DNA of 64,000 bases from Coriobacteriia bacterium (lineage in GTDB: Bacteria > Actinomycetota > Coriobacteriia > Anaerosomatales > Anaerosomataceae). Location: assembly GCA_030651765.1 (NCBI GenBank), contig JAUSBY010000011.1, positions 62,001 to 126,000 of the forward strand, given 5' to 3'. Of the stretch, positions 53,892 to 62,390 are shown piece by piece (within the stretch, counting starts at the first letter, position 1; each line of letters begins with the position of its first letter). The translations under genes were made by a program, and so were the position numbers. The notes beneath the pieces were generated by a model. The model searched no databases and was not told the origin of the DNA. It saw only the letters and a program-made list of their open reading frames with translations.

Positions 53892-55148
53892 TCACTCGGT
53901 CGTGAGATCCTGCGGCTTGATGCCGATCATCATCTCGATGGTCATCTCGTCCCCGTCACGCCAGATCGTGAGTGACACCTCGTCGCCAACCGACTGACGG
54001 CGCACGGTCAGGATGAGGTCGTCCATCGAGCGGATCCGCGCATCATCCAGCGCGACGATGACATCGCCGGTCTGCAGCCCGGCCTTCTCGGCCTCGGCGC
54101 CGGCGGTGACCTCCGCGACCCAGGCGCCCTCGGTGACAGACAGACCCTCCTGTTCGGCGAACGCCGGTGTGACGGTCTGGCCGAGTATGCCGAGGAAGGG
54201 CGTGTCCACGCGTCCCTTCTCGATGAGTTCGCCGGCGGCGCGGACCGCGGTCTGCACGGGGATCGCGAGCCCCACGCCATCGTAGGAACCGGTGTCGCTG
54301 TAGATGGCCGAGGGAATGCCAATCAGCAGTCCCCGGCGATCGACGAGTGCGCCGCCCGAGTTGCCAGGATTGATGGCCGCATCGGTCTGGATCGAATCGA
54401 CGTAGGGGTACCGTCCGTCGCTGTCACCGATATTGGTGAGCGGGCGATGGACGGCCGATACCACGCCCGAGGTAACCGAGTGCTCGAGACCGAACGGTGA
54501 GCCGATCGCTATGGCGAGCTGGCCGACGACAAGGTTCTCCGAGTCGCCGATCCCAATGGTCGGGATCGGCGCCGCGACCTTGATCACGGCGATATCGCTC
54601 TCCGAGTCACCGCCGACGAGCTCCGCATCGTGGCGCTCGCCGGCCGAATCGGTCACGACGATGGCAGTGGCGCCATCGATGACGTGGTTGTTCGTGATGA
54701 TGTACGTTCCGCCGTCGGGGGCCTCCTGGTAGGCGACGCCCGATCCCTCGCCCTGTATCGGGACGCTTGGATGCTCCCTCGGAAGGGAGCCGCTGTCCGC
54801 TTGTTCGCCAGTGACGTCGACATTGACGACACTCGGCAGGGCGACGGAAGCAGCTGCGGCGACGACCTCCTCGGTCTGGTCGCCCACGAGCTCGATCTGC
54901 CTGCTGCTCTCCTGAGCGGGCGCGAATCGATAGGCCGCGTAGCCTCCCGCCAGGCCGGCGATCGCGCCTGCGAGCAAGGCAACGAACACCACCGCCACGA
55001 TCAGCAAGAGAGAGTGGGTACGACGTGGGCTTGCGGCAGGTGCCGCAAGCGGCGCTGGCGTCGGGTCGACCGGGGCGTGGAAGGTTGCCTCGGCCGGGGT
55101 GGTGGACTGATGAACGGGGTCGGACCCCGGTATTCCCGTGTTCTCCAT
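53892..55148 (-). CDS. HtrA/DegP-like membrane-anchored serine protease with PDZ domain
   Basis: 418 residues from ATG 55148 (GGAAAGG 9 nt upstream); ATG 55157 is possible but would touch the ribosome site. A Pro/Ala-rich cytoplasmic N-terminus precedes one membrane helix (about 46-70). The trypsin-like domain has His155 (TNNHVIDG), Asp185 (ESDIAVIKV) and Ser264 (NPGNSGGALV). A single C-terminal PDZ domain (GLQTGDVIVALDDARI) follows. This is the actinobacterial PepD/HtrA layout for envelope protein quality control. Confidence 0.95.
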   Translation of the reverse strand: MENTGIPGSDPVHQSTTPAEATFHAPVDPTPAPLAAPAASPRRTHSLLLIVAVVFVALLAGAIAGLAGGYAAYRFAPAQESSRQIELVGDQTEEVVAAAASVALPSVVNVDVTGEQADSGSLPREHPSVPIQGEGSGVAYQEAPDGGTYIITNNHVIDGATAIVVTDSAGERHDAELVGGDSESDIAVIKVAAPIPTIGIGDSENLVVGQLAIAIGSPFGLEHSVTSGVVSAVHRPLTNIGDSDGRYPYVDSIQTDAAINPGNSGGALVDRRGLLIGIPSAIYSDTGSYDGVGLAIPVQTAVRAAGELIEKGRVDTPFLGILGQTVTPAFAEQEGLSVTEGAWVAEVTAGAEAEKAGLQTGDVIVALDDARIRSMDDLILTVRRQSVGDEVSLTIWRDGDEMTIEMMIGIKPQDLTTE

Positions 55149-55265
55149 CGCAGACATCCTTTCCGTGCGGGCTCTTCCGCAGCGCTCACATAGTACGACG
55201 CCGGAACGGGCAACGGTCGCCTGCCGAGGCGAATCCACGAAAGCTCCACAGCTCGGCGGTGGGCG

Positions 55266-55294
55266 TTGTCGCGCTCCCGAGGCTCGACTAGACT
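55266..55294 (+). promoter_or_regulatory. Promoter of the acidic membrane protein-ddl operon
   Basis: TTGTCG (55266-55271) and TAGACT (55289-55294) are separated by 17 nt, about 34 nt before the GTG start. Confidence 0.5.
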
Positions 55295-55327
55295 GACGCG
55301 GAGGACATTCCCGGGAAGAGGGCGCGC

Positions 55328-55936
55328 GTGTCAGATCACCACGATATCGCCGAAGAGAAGAACTCGTCGGCGATCGATGAGCCCGCAAGCGAGGTCGCCG
55401 GGGGGCTTACCGACGAGGCCGTGGTCGAGCCTGTGCTCGATGAGGCGGAGGCACCCGAGGTCGAGCCCGAGCCGGAGAGCGAGACCGCGGGCGACCCGGG
55501 GTCAGAGAGCGCACCGGAGCCCGAGCCCGCTGCATCCGATGACGAGCCTTCGGAAAGGACCGCGGTCGACGCGGTTCTCGTGGAAGCCGTGGACGGCGGT
55601 CTCACCTGGGTACCGTACGCGGTCTACCTGGGCGCGTGGATCGTCCTTTCGGGCCTGTCGGCGTACTTTCTCAACCCTGCGACGTCCGAGCAGCCGGCAC
55701 GGTGGCTGCCGGTCTACGCGCCGCTTGTGTACTCCGGCCTCCTGCTCGCCGCACTCGGTCCGCTGCTCTCACTTGCTGTCTGGCTCGTGGCGCGCTCGCA
55801 GCGCCCGGCGGACCGGCGTCGGGGTCTGCTGGCTTCCGCGCTCACACGTGGCGCACTCGCTGCGTTTTTCGGAGCGACGGTGTGGATAGTGACGCTGTAC
55901 GTACTCGAGGTGCTCACGGGGAGCGGGGCATGGTAG
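55328..55936 (+). CDS. Acidic three-helix membrane protein, function unknown
   Basis: 202 residues, GTG at 55328. The first 80 residues are extremely rich in Glu, Pro, Asp and Ala (PEVEPEPESETAG) and presumably disordered in the cytoplasm. Three hydrophobic helices follow near residues 97-113, 130-155 and 177-197. No family is recognised. It overlaps the ddl start by 7 nt, so it is co-translated with a cell-wall precursor enzyme; a structural or regulatory link is only suggested by position. Confidence 0.75.
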   Translation: MSDHHDIAEEKNSSAIDEPASEVAGGLTDEAVVEPVLDEAEAPEVEPEPESETAGDPGSESAPEPEPAASDDEPSERTAVDAVLVEAVDGGLTWVPYAVYLGAWIVLSGLSAYFLNPATSEQPARWLPVYAPLVYSGLLLAALGPLLSLAVWLVARSQRPADRRRGLLASALTRGALAAFFGATVWIVTLYVLEVLTGSGAW

Positions 55937-56880
55937 CGCCCGCTGCAGATCGCGCCAGCAGTCTCTCGCTGGCTGTTCTCTCAGGCGGTACCTCGGCCGA
56001 GCGCGAGGTCTCGCTGAACACAGGCGCGCAAGTGATCTCCGCGCTTGAAGATCGCGGGCACACGGTCACGCAGATCGATAGCGCCGAGGACGGCTTCATC
56101 GAGCAGCTGCGCACCGGTGGGTTCGACGCCGTGTTCGTCTGTCTGCACGGCAGGTTCGGGGAGGACGGCACGATCCAGGGACTTCTCGAGCTGCTTGGCC
56201 TGCCATACGTCGGGTCGGGTGTGCTTTCGAGCGCGCTTGCCATGGACAAGGTGATGTCCAAACACATCTTCCTTGCCGAGGGCCTGCAGACTCCGGCGTT
56301 CGCAGTCCTGAGAGCTGACTCGCCGGTCGACTACGCTGCGATCACCGGTTCGCTCGGCGAGAAGCTCGTGGTCAAGCCAGTGAACGAGGGCTCGTCGGTG
56401 GGAATGTCTATCGTCCACGAGCCCGGCGAACTGCCGGCGGCCGTGGCGCGTGCTTTCGAGCACGACGACACGGTTCTCGTGGAGTCGTTCGTTGCGGGGG
56501 CCGAGGTGACTGTCGGGGTGATCGGGAATCGCGAGTTGATGGCGCTGCCCACGCTCGAGGTGGTTCCGGAGCACGAGTTCTACGACTACGAGTCCAAGTA
56601 CGTTCCCGGAATGAGCAGCCATATCATCCCGGCGCGCATCAGCGAGAACGCGCGTGCCGAGTGCCAGGCTGTCGCGCTCGCCGCCCACCGCGCCCTTGAC
56701 TGCAGGGGCATGTCGCGCACCGACATGATCGTCACGGCTGCGGGTGAGGTCCTCGTTCTCGAGCTGAATACGATTCCGGGCATGACGCGCACCAGTCTGC
56801 TGCCTGATGCAGCGCGCGCGGCAGGAATCGAATTCCCGGAGCTGTGCGACCGGCTCGTGGAGCTTGCGCTCGACCCCTAG
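55930..56880 (+). CDS. ddl: D-alanine--D-alanine ligase
   Basis: 316 residues from ATG 55930, GGGGAG upstream; the frame is open further back but inside the preceding gene. N-terminal VLSGGTSAEREVSL is the Ddl signature. The ATP-grasp core has KLVVKPVNEGSSVGMS, a Tyr-containing omega-loop YDYESKYVPGMS, and metal ligands in VLELNTIPGMT. The omega-loop Tyr rather than Phe predicts D-Ala-D-Ala rather than D-Ala-D-lactate formation. The TAG stop shares the palindrome CTAG with the convergent kinase stop. Confidence 0.95.
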   Translation: MVAPAADRASSLSLAVLSGGTSAEREVSLNTGAQVISALEDRGHTVTQIDSAEDGFIEQLRTGGFDAVFVCLHGRFGEDGTIQGLLELLGLPYVGSGVLSSALAMDKVMSKHIFLAEGLQTPAFAVLRADSPVDYAAITGSLGEKLVVKPVNEGSSVGMSIVHEPGELPAAVARAFEHDDTVLVESFVAGAEVTVGVIGNRELMALPTLEVVPEHEFYDYESKYVPGMSSHIIPARISENARAECQAVALAAHRALDCRGMSRTDMIVTAAGEVLVLELNTIPGMTRTSLLPDAARAAGIEFPELCDRLVELALDP

Positions 56881-58997
56881 CCGGACGCCGACTGGTGTTC
56901 GAGCGGCAGGTCCATCACGAACAGCGCGCCGGGTTGGCCGTGCTCCTCGACCGTCACCGAGCCCCCGTGTGCCTCGGCCACGATACGCACGATATACAGG
57001 CCGAGGCCCAGACCGGGTAGACCATCCGCCGCCGGTCCACGGATGCCCCGGGCGAACACGTGCTCCACAAGCGTGGGCTCCACGCCCGGTCCCTCGTCTC
57101 TCACTGAGACGCACGCACGCTCGCCCCGCCGGAACACGTGCACGTCGATGGCGCCGTCCGATCCCCCGTGCTTGATGGCATTGCCGACGAGGTTCGTGAC
57201 CGCCTGTTCCAGCCGGGCAGCGTCGCCGAGTACGGTCACCTCGTCGTCAACGTGCACCCGCAGCTCCTGCTCGGCACTGAGCCGCATCGAGGTGACGAGC
57301 GTATCCACCAGCTCGCCGAGATCGATCGTGCGCATCACTGTCGGTGCGAAGGCGCGCTCGGCGCGCGTCGCGTTCAGCAGGTCCTCAAGGAGGCCCTCCA
57401 TGCGCCGTGCCGCGCGCTGCGCACCGGCGATCGCCTCGTGCTCGCCGGCAGCGGGCAACTGTCGGTCGAGAATGTCCAGGTACCCGCGTACGACCGTCAG
57501 CGGACTGCGGAGATCGTGGGAGACGAGCGACAGGATCTCTTGGCGGAGGGCCTCGAGCCGACGCTCTTCAGTGATGTTGCGTGCCGAGATGACGTAGTCG
57601 CGACCGAGCCCGTCGATCGTGGCGACGCTGATCTCCACCCACCGGTCGGGTTGGTCGGGCATCTCGCAGCGAGCGACCACCGGCGCCGCTGACGCCATCG
57701 TGCCGACCACGCTCAGGTCAAGGGTCTGTCCCTGCTCGTCGGTGAGGGTGACTCCGGCAAAGATGCCTCTCGGGTCTGCTCTGACAAGATCGCCCAGGTG
57801 CAGGCCGAAGAAGTGGGCTGCCGCAGGGTTGGCGATCTCCACGACGCCTTCACGGACGAGGATCTTCACCTCGGGAGACTCCTCGACGACCAACCTGAAG
57901 GCGCGCTCGGCAGCCAACGCTTGGTCCCCGGCTTCGATCAGCTCCGCCTGGTTGACCCGCAGTTGGGTCATGAGATCGACGATGACCTGCCCGAGTTCCT
58001 TGAAGTCGTCGGGCAGTCCGGGATCCAAAACGAGCTCATCGTCGACCCGGAGACCCTGGAGCGCGTAGTAGCCCTGGTCTCGCATGTACGCGACGAACCG
58101 TGCGAGGGGTACCCCGATGCTCCGGGAGAGCACCGCGCCGAGAACCATTCCGACGGCGGCCGTGCTGAGGCCAAGAGCGATGGGCACCACGACCACGATC
58201 CACGCGCGGCCCTCACCGAGCCACGGATCCGGCTGAGAGATCTCGACGACGAGCGCCTTCTTGCCGTCTATGCCACTCAGGGTGCCGCGGGTCACCATGC
58301 GGCCATCCCTGAGGTCAGCGACTGCTACCGAGTAACCTCGCGGCGCGCTCAGCTCGGTCCACCCGCCGGCCGAGAGGAGCGGTGCCGGCTCAGCAGAGTT
58401 GGTCTCGGCCTCGAGGACTGTCGCAGGAATGCCGGCGGGGTCGACCGGCCTGGCGATGGCGAGGACCCCCATTGGGTCTCCTTCGGGGTTGCCGATGATC
58501 CGCCTGACGGCCACGATCGCGGGACCGGACGGCATGAGCATCAGGCCCGCCGCATCGCCGTGCTCTGCTACGGAGAGAAGCTGCGCGATGTCTGCGGCGT
58601 TGCCGCGCTCGTGGATGATGACACCGTCGGAACGTTGCCAGACGATGCTGGTCACGCCCGCGCGCTCCGGGAGCCAGGGATCGAGCTCGTCTGCGATGAA
58701 AGCCGGATCCGGTGTGACGGTGCGATCGTAGAACTCCTGCCACTCGGTGAAGCCCATGAGGTGGGAGTCCAGCTCTCGGGCCTGGAGCTCAAGCACGAAC
58801 TCCACCTCGGAGAGCCGGTTCAACTGGGCGCTTCCGGTCATCGCCCGGACGTGGTAGGCGAAGGCGATGCTGACCGCAGTCCCGAACAGTGAGAAGACGA
58901 CGATCGCAGTCACGACCGTGGTGAGTGTCAGTCTGGTTGCGAGGCGCGGGGGCAGGACTCGCCATCTGCGGGTCGTGCGATCGCGGCGGTCAGGCAT
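56877..58997 (-). CDS. CHASE4-type sensor histidine kinase
   Basis: 706 residues from ATG 58997. Helix 1 is at about residues 22-48. An extracytoplasmic CHASE4 domain (about 60-260; ELDSHLMGFTEWQEFYDRT) is followed by helix 2 (about 272-300) and a HAMP-like linker. A PAS domain (about 375-480; LVVEESPEVKILVREG) comes next, then HisKA with phospho-acceptor His in SLVSHDLRSPLTVVRG (about 490), and HATPase_c with VTNLVGNAIKHGG, DEGPGV and GLGLGLYIV. It overlaps the sdaAA stop by 8 nt. No response regulator is adjacent. The ligand is unknown. Confidence 0.93.
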   Translation of the reverse strand: MPDRRDRTTRRWRVLPPRLATRLTLTTVVTAIVVFSLFGTAVSIAFAYHVRAMTGSAQLNRLSEVEFVLELQARELDSHLMGFTEWQEFYDRTVTPDPAFIADELDPWLPERAGVTSIVWQRSDGVIIHERGNAADIAQLLSVAEHGDAAGLMLMPSGPAIVAVRRIIGNPEGDPMGVLAIARPVDPAGIPATVLEAETNSAEPAPLLSAGGWTELSAPRGYSVAVADLRDGRMVTRGTLSGIDGKKALVVEISQPDPWLGEGRAWIVVVVPIALGLSTAAVGMVLGAVLSRSIGVPLARFVAYMRDQGYYALQGLRVDDELVLDPGLPDDFKELGQVIVDLMTQLRVNQAELIEAGDQALAAERAFRLVVEESPEVKILVREGVVEIANPAAAHFFGLHLGDLVRADPRGIFAGVTLTDEQGQTLDLSVVGTMASAAPVVARCEMPDQPDRWVEISVATIDGLGRDYVISARNITEERRLEALRQEILSLVSHDLRSPLTVVRGYLDILDRQLPAAGEHEAIAGAQRAARRMEGLLEDLLNATRAERAFAPTVMRTIDLGELVDTLVTSMRLSAEQELRVHVDDEVTVLGDAARLEQAVTNLVGNAIKHGGSDGAIDVHVFRRGERACVSVRDEGPGVEPTLVEHVFARGIRGPAADGLPGLGLGLYIVRIVAEAHGGSVTVEEHGQPGALFVMDLPLEHQSASG

Positions 58998-59892
58998 TGG
59001 GGTCGCCGTCCCGCTCGGGCGCAGGTGACCCGTACGGCGTGCACGCCGTACGGCCGAGAGAGCGTCCTGTGGGAGTAGCCGCCAGGCCTCCCAGAGCGGT
59101 CTCGCGCAAGCTTGGCGGCAGGCTGCGGCCGACCTGGCCCATGGCGACGATGACCTCATCAAGCGGTATCGGGAAGCGGACGCCGGCAAGAGCCATTTCG
59201 ATCGCTGCGAACGCGACAGCCGTTCCGGTGGCGTTGCGCATGACGCAGGGCAGCTCGACGAGACCGCCGACCGGGTCACACACCAGGCCCATCTGCCCCT
59301 GAAGCGCGAGCGCGGCAGCGTGCCCGCAGGTCTCGGGGTCCGCTCCCATCATCTCGGCTGCTGCTGCGGCCGACATCGCTGACGCGGCGCCGACTTCGGC
59401 CTGGCAGCCGCCAGCTGCTCCGGAGAGCGTGGCCCGGGCGGCGATGACCGCGCCGACAGCGCCTGCTGCAAACAGCGCGCTGATGGTCTGTGCCCTGGAC
59501 GACCCACGGAGTCGTCCGATCGCCATGAGCACCGCGGGAACGACCCCGGAGGCTCCGGCGGTAGGGGCGGCGACGATACGGCCCATACGGGCGTTGGTTT
59601 CACCGACCGCGATCGCGGAGGCCAGCGCGTCCCTGAACCCGGGGCCGAGCACCGAGGGGCCGGCCATCACGCGCGCGGCGTCGCCACCCGTGAGGCCCGA
59701 TCGTGACCGATCGGTGCCCGCAAGACCGGCTGAGATCGCGGACTCCATGACGTCGAGTTCCGCGCCCATTCGGGCGTTGAGCGCATCGGGCGACAGGCCG
59801 CTGTCCTCAGCCTCGCGCGCAAGGGCTGCCGCGCCGAGGGATCCGTGAATGCGTGCCGCCTCGGCCAGCCCCGCATAGGTCGCGTACGCCAT
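58990..59892 (-). CDS. sdaAA: L-serine dehydratase, iron-sulphur-dependent, alpha subunit
   Basis: 300 residues, ATG at 59892. SDH alpha motifs are AAPTAGASGVVPAVL, GGCQAEVGAASAMSAA and GLVCDPVGGLVELPCV; these three Cys are 4Fe-4S ligands. The enzyme deaminates L-serine to pyruvate and ammonia. The beta subunit gene is not adjacent but lies 2.5 kb away (62387-63058) beyond the feo genes, also on the minus strand. The C-terminal tail after residue 280 is variable. It is transcribed with the kinase downstream. Confidence 0.94.
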   Translation of the reverse strand: MAYATYAGLAEAARIHGSLGAAALAREAEDSGLSPDALNARMGAELDVMESAISAGLAGTDRSRSGLTGGDAARVMAGPSVLGPGFRDALASAIAVGETNARMGRIVAAPTAGASGVVPAVLMAIGRLRGSSRAQTISALFAAGAVGAVIAARATLSGAAGGCQAEVGAASAMSAAAAAEMMGADPETCGHAAALALQGQMGLVCDPVGGLVELPCVMRNATGTAVAFAAIEMALAGVRFPIPLDEVIVAMGQVGRSLPPSLRETALGGLAATPTGRSLGRTACTPYGSPAPERDGDPNA

Positions 59893-59991
59893 GATGCCTC
59901 CGATTGCTGATGTGACTGATTGTAGCCGAGGGGAGTGACACGCGTATCGACCGTGCGCTGACGCTCGGGAGCAACGAATAGACGCAGGCTG

Positions 59992-60051
59992 TTGACGTTG
60001 GTCCCAAACGTGCTTAGTATGCGTAGTGCGTGAGAGTTAGCACCTACTAAC
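59992..60051 (+). promoter_or_regulatory. feoA promoter with downstream palindrome
   Basis: TTGACG (59992-59997) and TAGTAT (60015-60020) are spaced 17 nt. Starting about 16 nt after the -10 is the inverted repeat GTTAG-N6-CTAAC (60036-60051), near the predicted transcription start. The half-site GTTAG/CTAAC is shared with DtxR/IdeR iron boxes, but the spacing differs. A metalloregulator operator is the natural reading. Confidence 0.5.
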
Positions 60052-60073
60052 GCATCACTGGTGAGGAGTGGCA

Positions 60074-60361
60074 ATGCGCGGACGCAACGGACACGGACGA
60101 GGCTTTGGCGGACGGCGGGGCGAAGACCCCGGTACGTTGGCCGTGCTACGTGCGGGAGATGAGGCGGTCATCGCTGGCATCCACGACGACTGCGCCCGGG
60201 CGCAGGCTGTCCGCTTTGGGATGGGTGTCGGTGCCTCTGTTCACTGCGTCACCACGCTACCCGGTGGGCCCGTCGTCTTGCGGTCGGGCCGACAGGAGAT
60301 CGCCGTCGGCCGGGGTCTGGCGCGCCGCATAAGGATCGAGACGGCCGATGAGCGCCGCTAG
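60074..60361 (+). CDS. feoA: Ferrous iron transport protein A
   Basis: 95 residues from ATG 60074 with GAGGAG 5 nt upstream (a GTG at 60068 lies inside that site). The SH3-like FeoA fold is recognised from AVLRAGDEAVIAGI, ARAQAVRFGMGVGASV and GRQEIAVGRGLARRI. The first 20 residues are an Arg/Gly-rich extension (RGRNGHGRGFGGRRGE). FeoA is a small cytoplasmic partner of FeoB. It overlaps feoB by 14 nt. Confidence 0.92.
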   Translation: MRGRNGHGRGFGGRRGEDPGTLAVLRAGDEAVIAGIHDDCARAQAVRFGMGVGASVHCVTTLPGGPVVLRSGRQEIAVGRGLARRIRIETADERR

Positions 60362-62213
60362 ATGCCACGGCGCACCGAGTCGCTCGCTTCCACGCGAGGG
60401 AGGCCACCGTCCGACCCTCGTCCTGGCGGGCAATCCCAACGTTGGGAAGTCCGTGTTCTTCGGCGCGCTGACAGGCACGTATGTCGACGTGAGCAACTTC
60501 CCCGGGACGACCGTGGAGATCACGCGCGGGCGCCATGCCGACTACGACATCGTTGACACACCGGGCGTCTACGGCGTCGGCTCGTTCAACGACGAGGAGG
60601 CCGTGGCGCGCGACGTCATCCTGGGCGCCGACGTGGTCGTCAACATCGTGGACGCGGTACATCCCGAGCGGGATCTGTTCCTGACGCTTCAGCTCATCGA
60701 CCTCGGCCTACCGATGGTCGTCGCGCTCAACATGGTCGACGAGGCGCGGCGTCAGGGTGTGGTCATCGACCGCGACCTGCTCGAGGACCTGCTCGGCGTG
60801 CCCGTGATCGAGACCGTCGCCGTTGAGGGGCGAGGGCTCGACGAGCTCATCGCGCGAGTGACCGAAGCCCGTCCGGGGCATGCGGACCATACGCTCGAAG
60901 CGGATATCGTGGAGATGGCTGTCCGTACCGGCTCGCGCGCCGAGGCGCTGCTGGTCCTTGAGGGTGACGAGCAGGTCGCGGCCCGCCATGACCTCGAGCC
61001 GGCTGAAGCACGCGACGCCATCTACACCCGGCGCCGCACACGGGTCGACGATGTCGTCGGTCACGTACTCACCACCACCGACGAGGGCGTCACGTTCGCG
61101 ACGCGCCTCTCGCGGTTCATGCTTCGTCCGGTAACAGGTCTTCCTCTCCTGGCGGTGCTGCTCGCCGCCGTCTATCAGGTTCTCGGCGTCTGGGTCGCCG
61201 GCGACATCGTGGGTCTGACCGAGGAGACGCTCATGCAGGGCGTCTGGGAACCGTTCGTTCGAGGGCTGGTCGAGCGCGTCTTCGCCGACGGAACCGTCGT
61301 GCACACGCTGCTCGCAGGCGAGTTCGGTGTGCTCACGATGACCGCTACGTATCTTGTCGGCGTGATCTTCCCGCTCGTCGCGGGCTTCTACCTGCTGATG
61401 GCGCTACTCGAGGACTCAGGCTACCTTCCGCGCATCGCGGCGCTGGCCGACCGCGCGCTCACGGGCATGGGACTCAACGGGCGGGCGGTCATACCGCTCA
61501 TCCTCGGCCTCGGGTGCGTCACGATGGGTACCCTCACGACGCGGATACTCGGCTCGAAGCGGGAGCGGTTCATCGCCACGGCGCTGATGGCGATCGCCGT
61601 TCCGTGCTCGGCGCAGATCGCTGTGATCGCGGCGCTCATGGCGCGCGTCGGCGGGTGGTACGCCGCGGCGTACTTCGGCATCCTGCTCGCGATCTTCGTC
61701 GCCATCGGCACGATGCTCAACCGCCTTACGCCGGGTGTTTCCACCGACTTGCTCATCGACCTGCCGCCGTTGCGTCTGCCGCGCATCGGCAACGTGGTGC
61801 GCAAGAGCTCGGCCAAAGTCTGGCACTTCATGCGTGAGGTCGCCCTGTTCTTCCTCGCCGGCGCGGCGTTCATCTCCGTCCTGCAGCTCACGGGCGTGCT
61901 CGACGCGATCCAGCGCACGGCGGTGCCGCTGACCGTCGGCTGGCTCGGCCTGCCTGCCGAGGCCGCGACCGCGTTCGTCATGGGCTTCGTCCGTCGTGAC
62001 TTCGGTGCCGCAGGATTCTTCACGATGGGCCTGAACGCCTCGCAGCTGCTCGTGGCGATGGTGACCATCACGCTGTTCGTGCCCTGCATAGCGAGCATCA
62101 TGGTCATCGTCAAGGAGCGCGGATGGGGCTACCTCGTCGGGCTGCTGGCCGGCTCGGTGGGCGGCGCGTTTCTCATAGGCGGACTTCTCTCCCGGCTTCT
62201 GGCGGTGATCTAG
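60348..62213 (+). CDS. feoB: Ferrous iron transporter FeoB
   Basis: 621 residues, ATG at 60348. The N-terminal G domain has G1 GNPNVGKS (28-35), G2 FPGTTVE, G3 DTPGVYG and G4 NMVD. A GDI-like helical region follows, then the membrane part with two Gate motifs (GLGCVTMG and AVPCSAQ; GFVRRDFG). The length is at the short end for FeoB, mainly from a compact C-terminus. It takes up Fe(II) under anoxic conditions. A Cys-rich small gene begins directly after its stop. Confidence 0.95.
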   Translation: MSAARCHGAPSRSLPREGGHRPTLVLAGNPNVGKSVFFGALTGTYVDVSNFPGTTVEITRGRHADYDIVDTPGVYGVGSFNDEEAVARDVILGADVVVNIVDAVHPERDLFLTLQLIDLGLPMVVALNMVDEARRQGVVIDRDLLEDLLGVPVIETVAVEGRGLDELIARVTEARPGHADHTLEADIVEMAVRTGSRAEALLVLEGDEQVAARHDLEPAEARDAIYTRRRTRVDDVVGHVLTTTDEGVTFATRLSRFMLRPVTGLPLLAVLLAAVYQVLGVWVAGDIVGLTEETLMQGVWEPFVRGLVERVFADGTVVHTLLAGEFGVLTMTATYLVGVIFPLVAGFYLLMALLEDSGYLPRIAALADRALTGMGLNGRAVIPLILGLGCVTMGTLTTRILGSKRERFIATALMAIAVPCSAQIAVIAALMARVGGWYAAAYFGILLAIFVAIGTMLNRLTPGVSTDLLIDLPPLRLPRIGNVVRKSSAKVWHFMREVALFFLAGAAFISVLQLTGVLDAIQRTAVPLTVGWLGLPAEAATAFVMGFVRRDFGAAGFFTMGLNASQLLVAMVTITLFVPCIASIMVIVKERGWGYLVGLLAGSVGGAFLIGGLLSRLLAVI

Positions 62214-62390
62214 ATGGCGCGCCGTACCGCCGATCCGCGTCCTCACGTGGCTCCGCCGCTGCTGCGCTGCCCGGAGTGCGGCTACACGGCCGAGGGCGTG
62301 CGCTGCCCGCGATGCAACGCGCTCAAGGTCTCGGGCTGCACGGGCGGGTGCCTGACCTGCCGGTCCACGTGCCCGGTGCCGAAGGGCTAG
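62214..62390 (+). CDS. Small Cys-rich zinc-ribbon-like protein following feoB
   Basis: 58 residues, ATG at 62214 immediately after the feoB TAG with no gap. It has eight cysteines: a two-knuckle ribbon (RCPECGYTAEGVRCPRCNA, CxxC-x8-CxxC) and a second cluster SGCTGGCLTCRSTC (C-x3-C-x2-C-x3-C) just before the end. The first part suits zinc, the second an Fe-S cluster or metal handling. Small Cys-rich proteins and FeoC follow feoB in other bacteria, but this one matches neither clearly. It was found by eye in the gap and its TAG shares CTAG with the sdaAB stop. Confidence 0.72.
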   Translation: MARRTADPRPHVAPPLLRCPECGYTAEGVRCPRCNALKVSGCTGGCLTCRSTCPVPKG

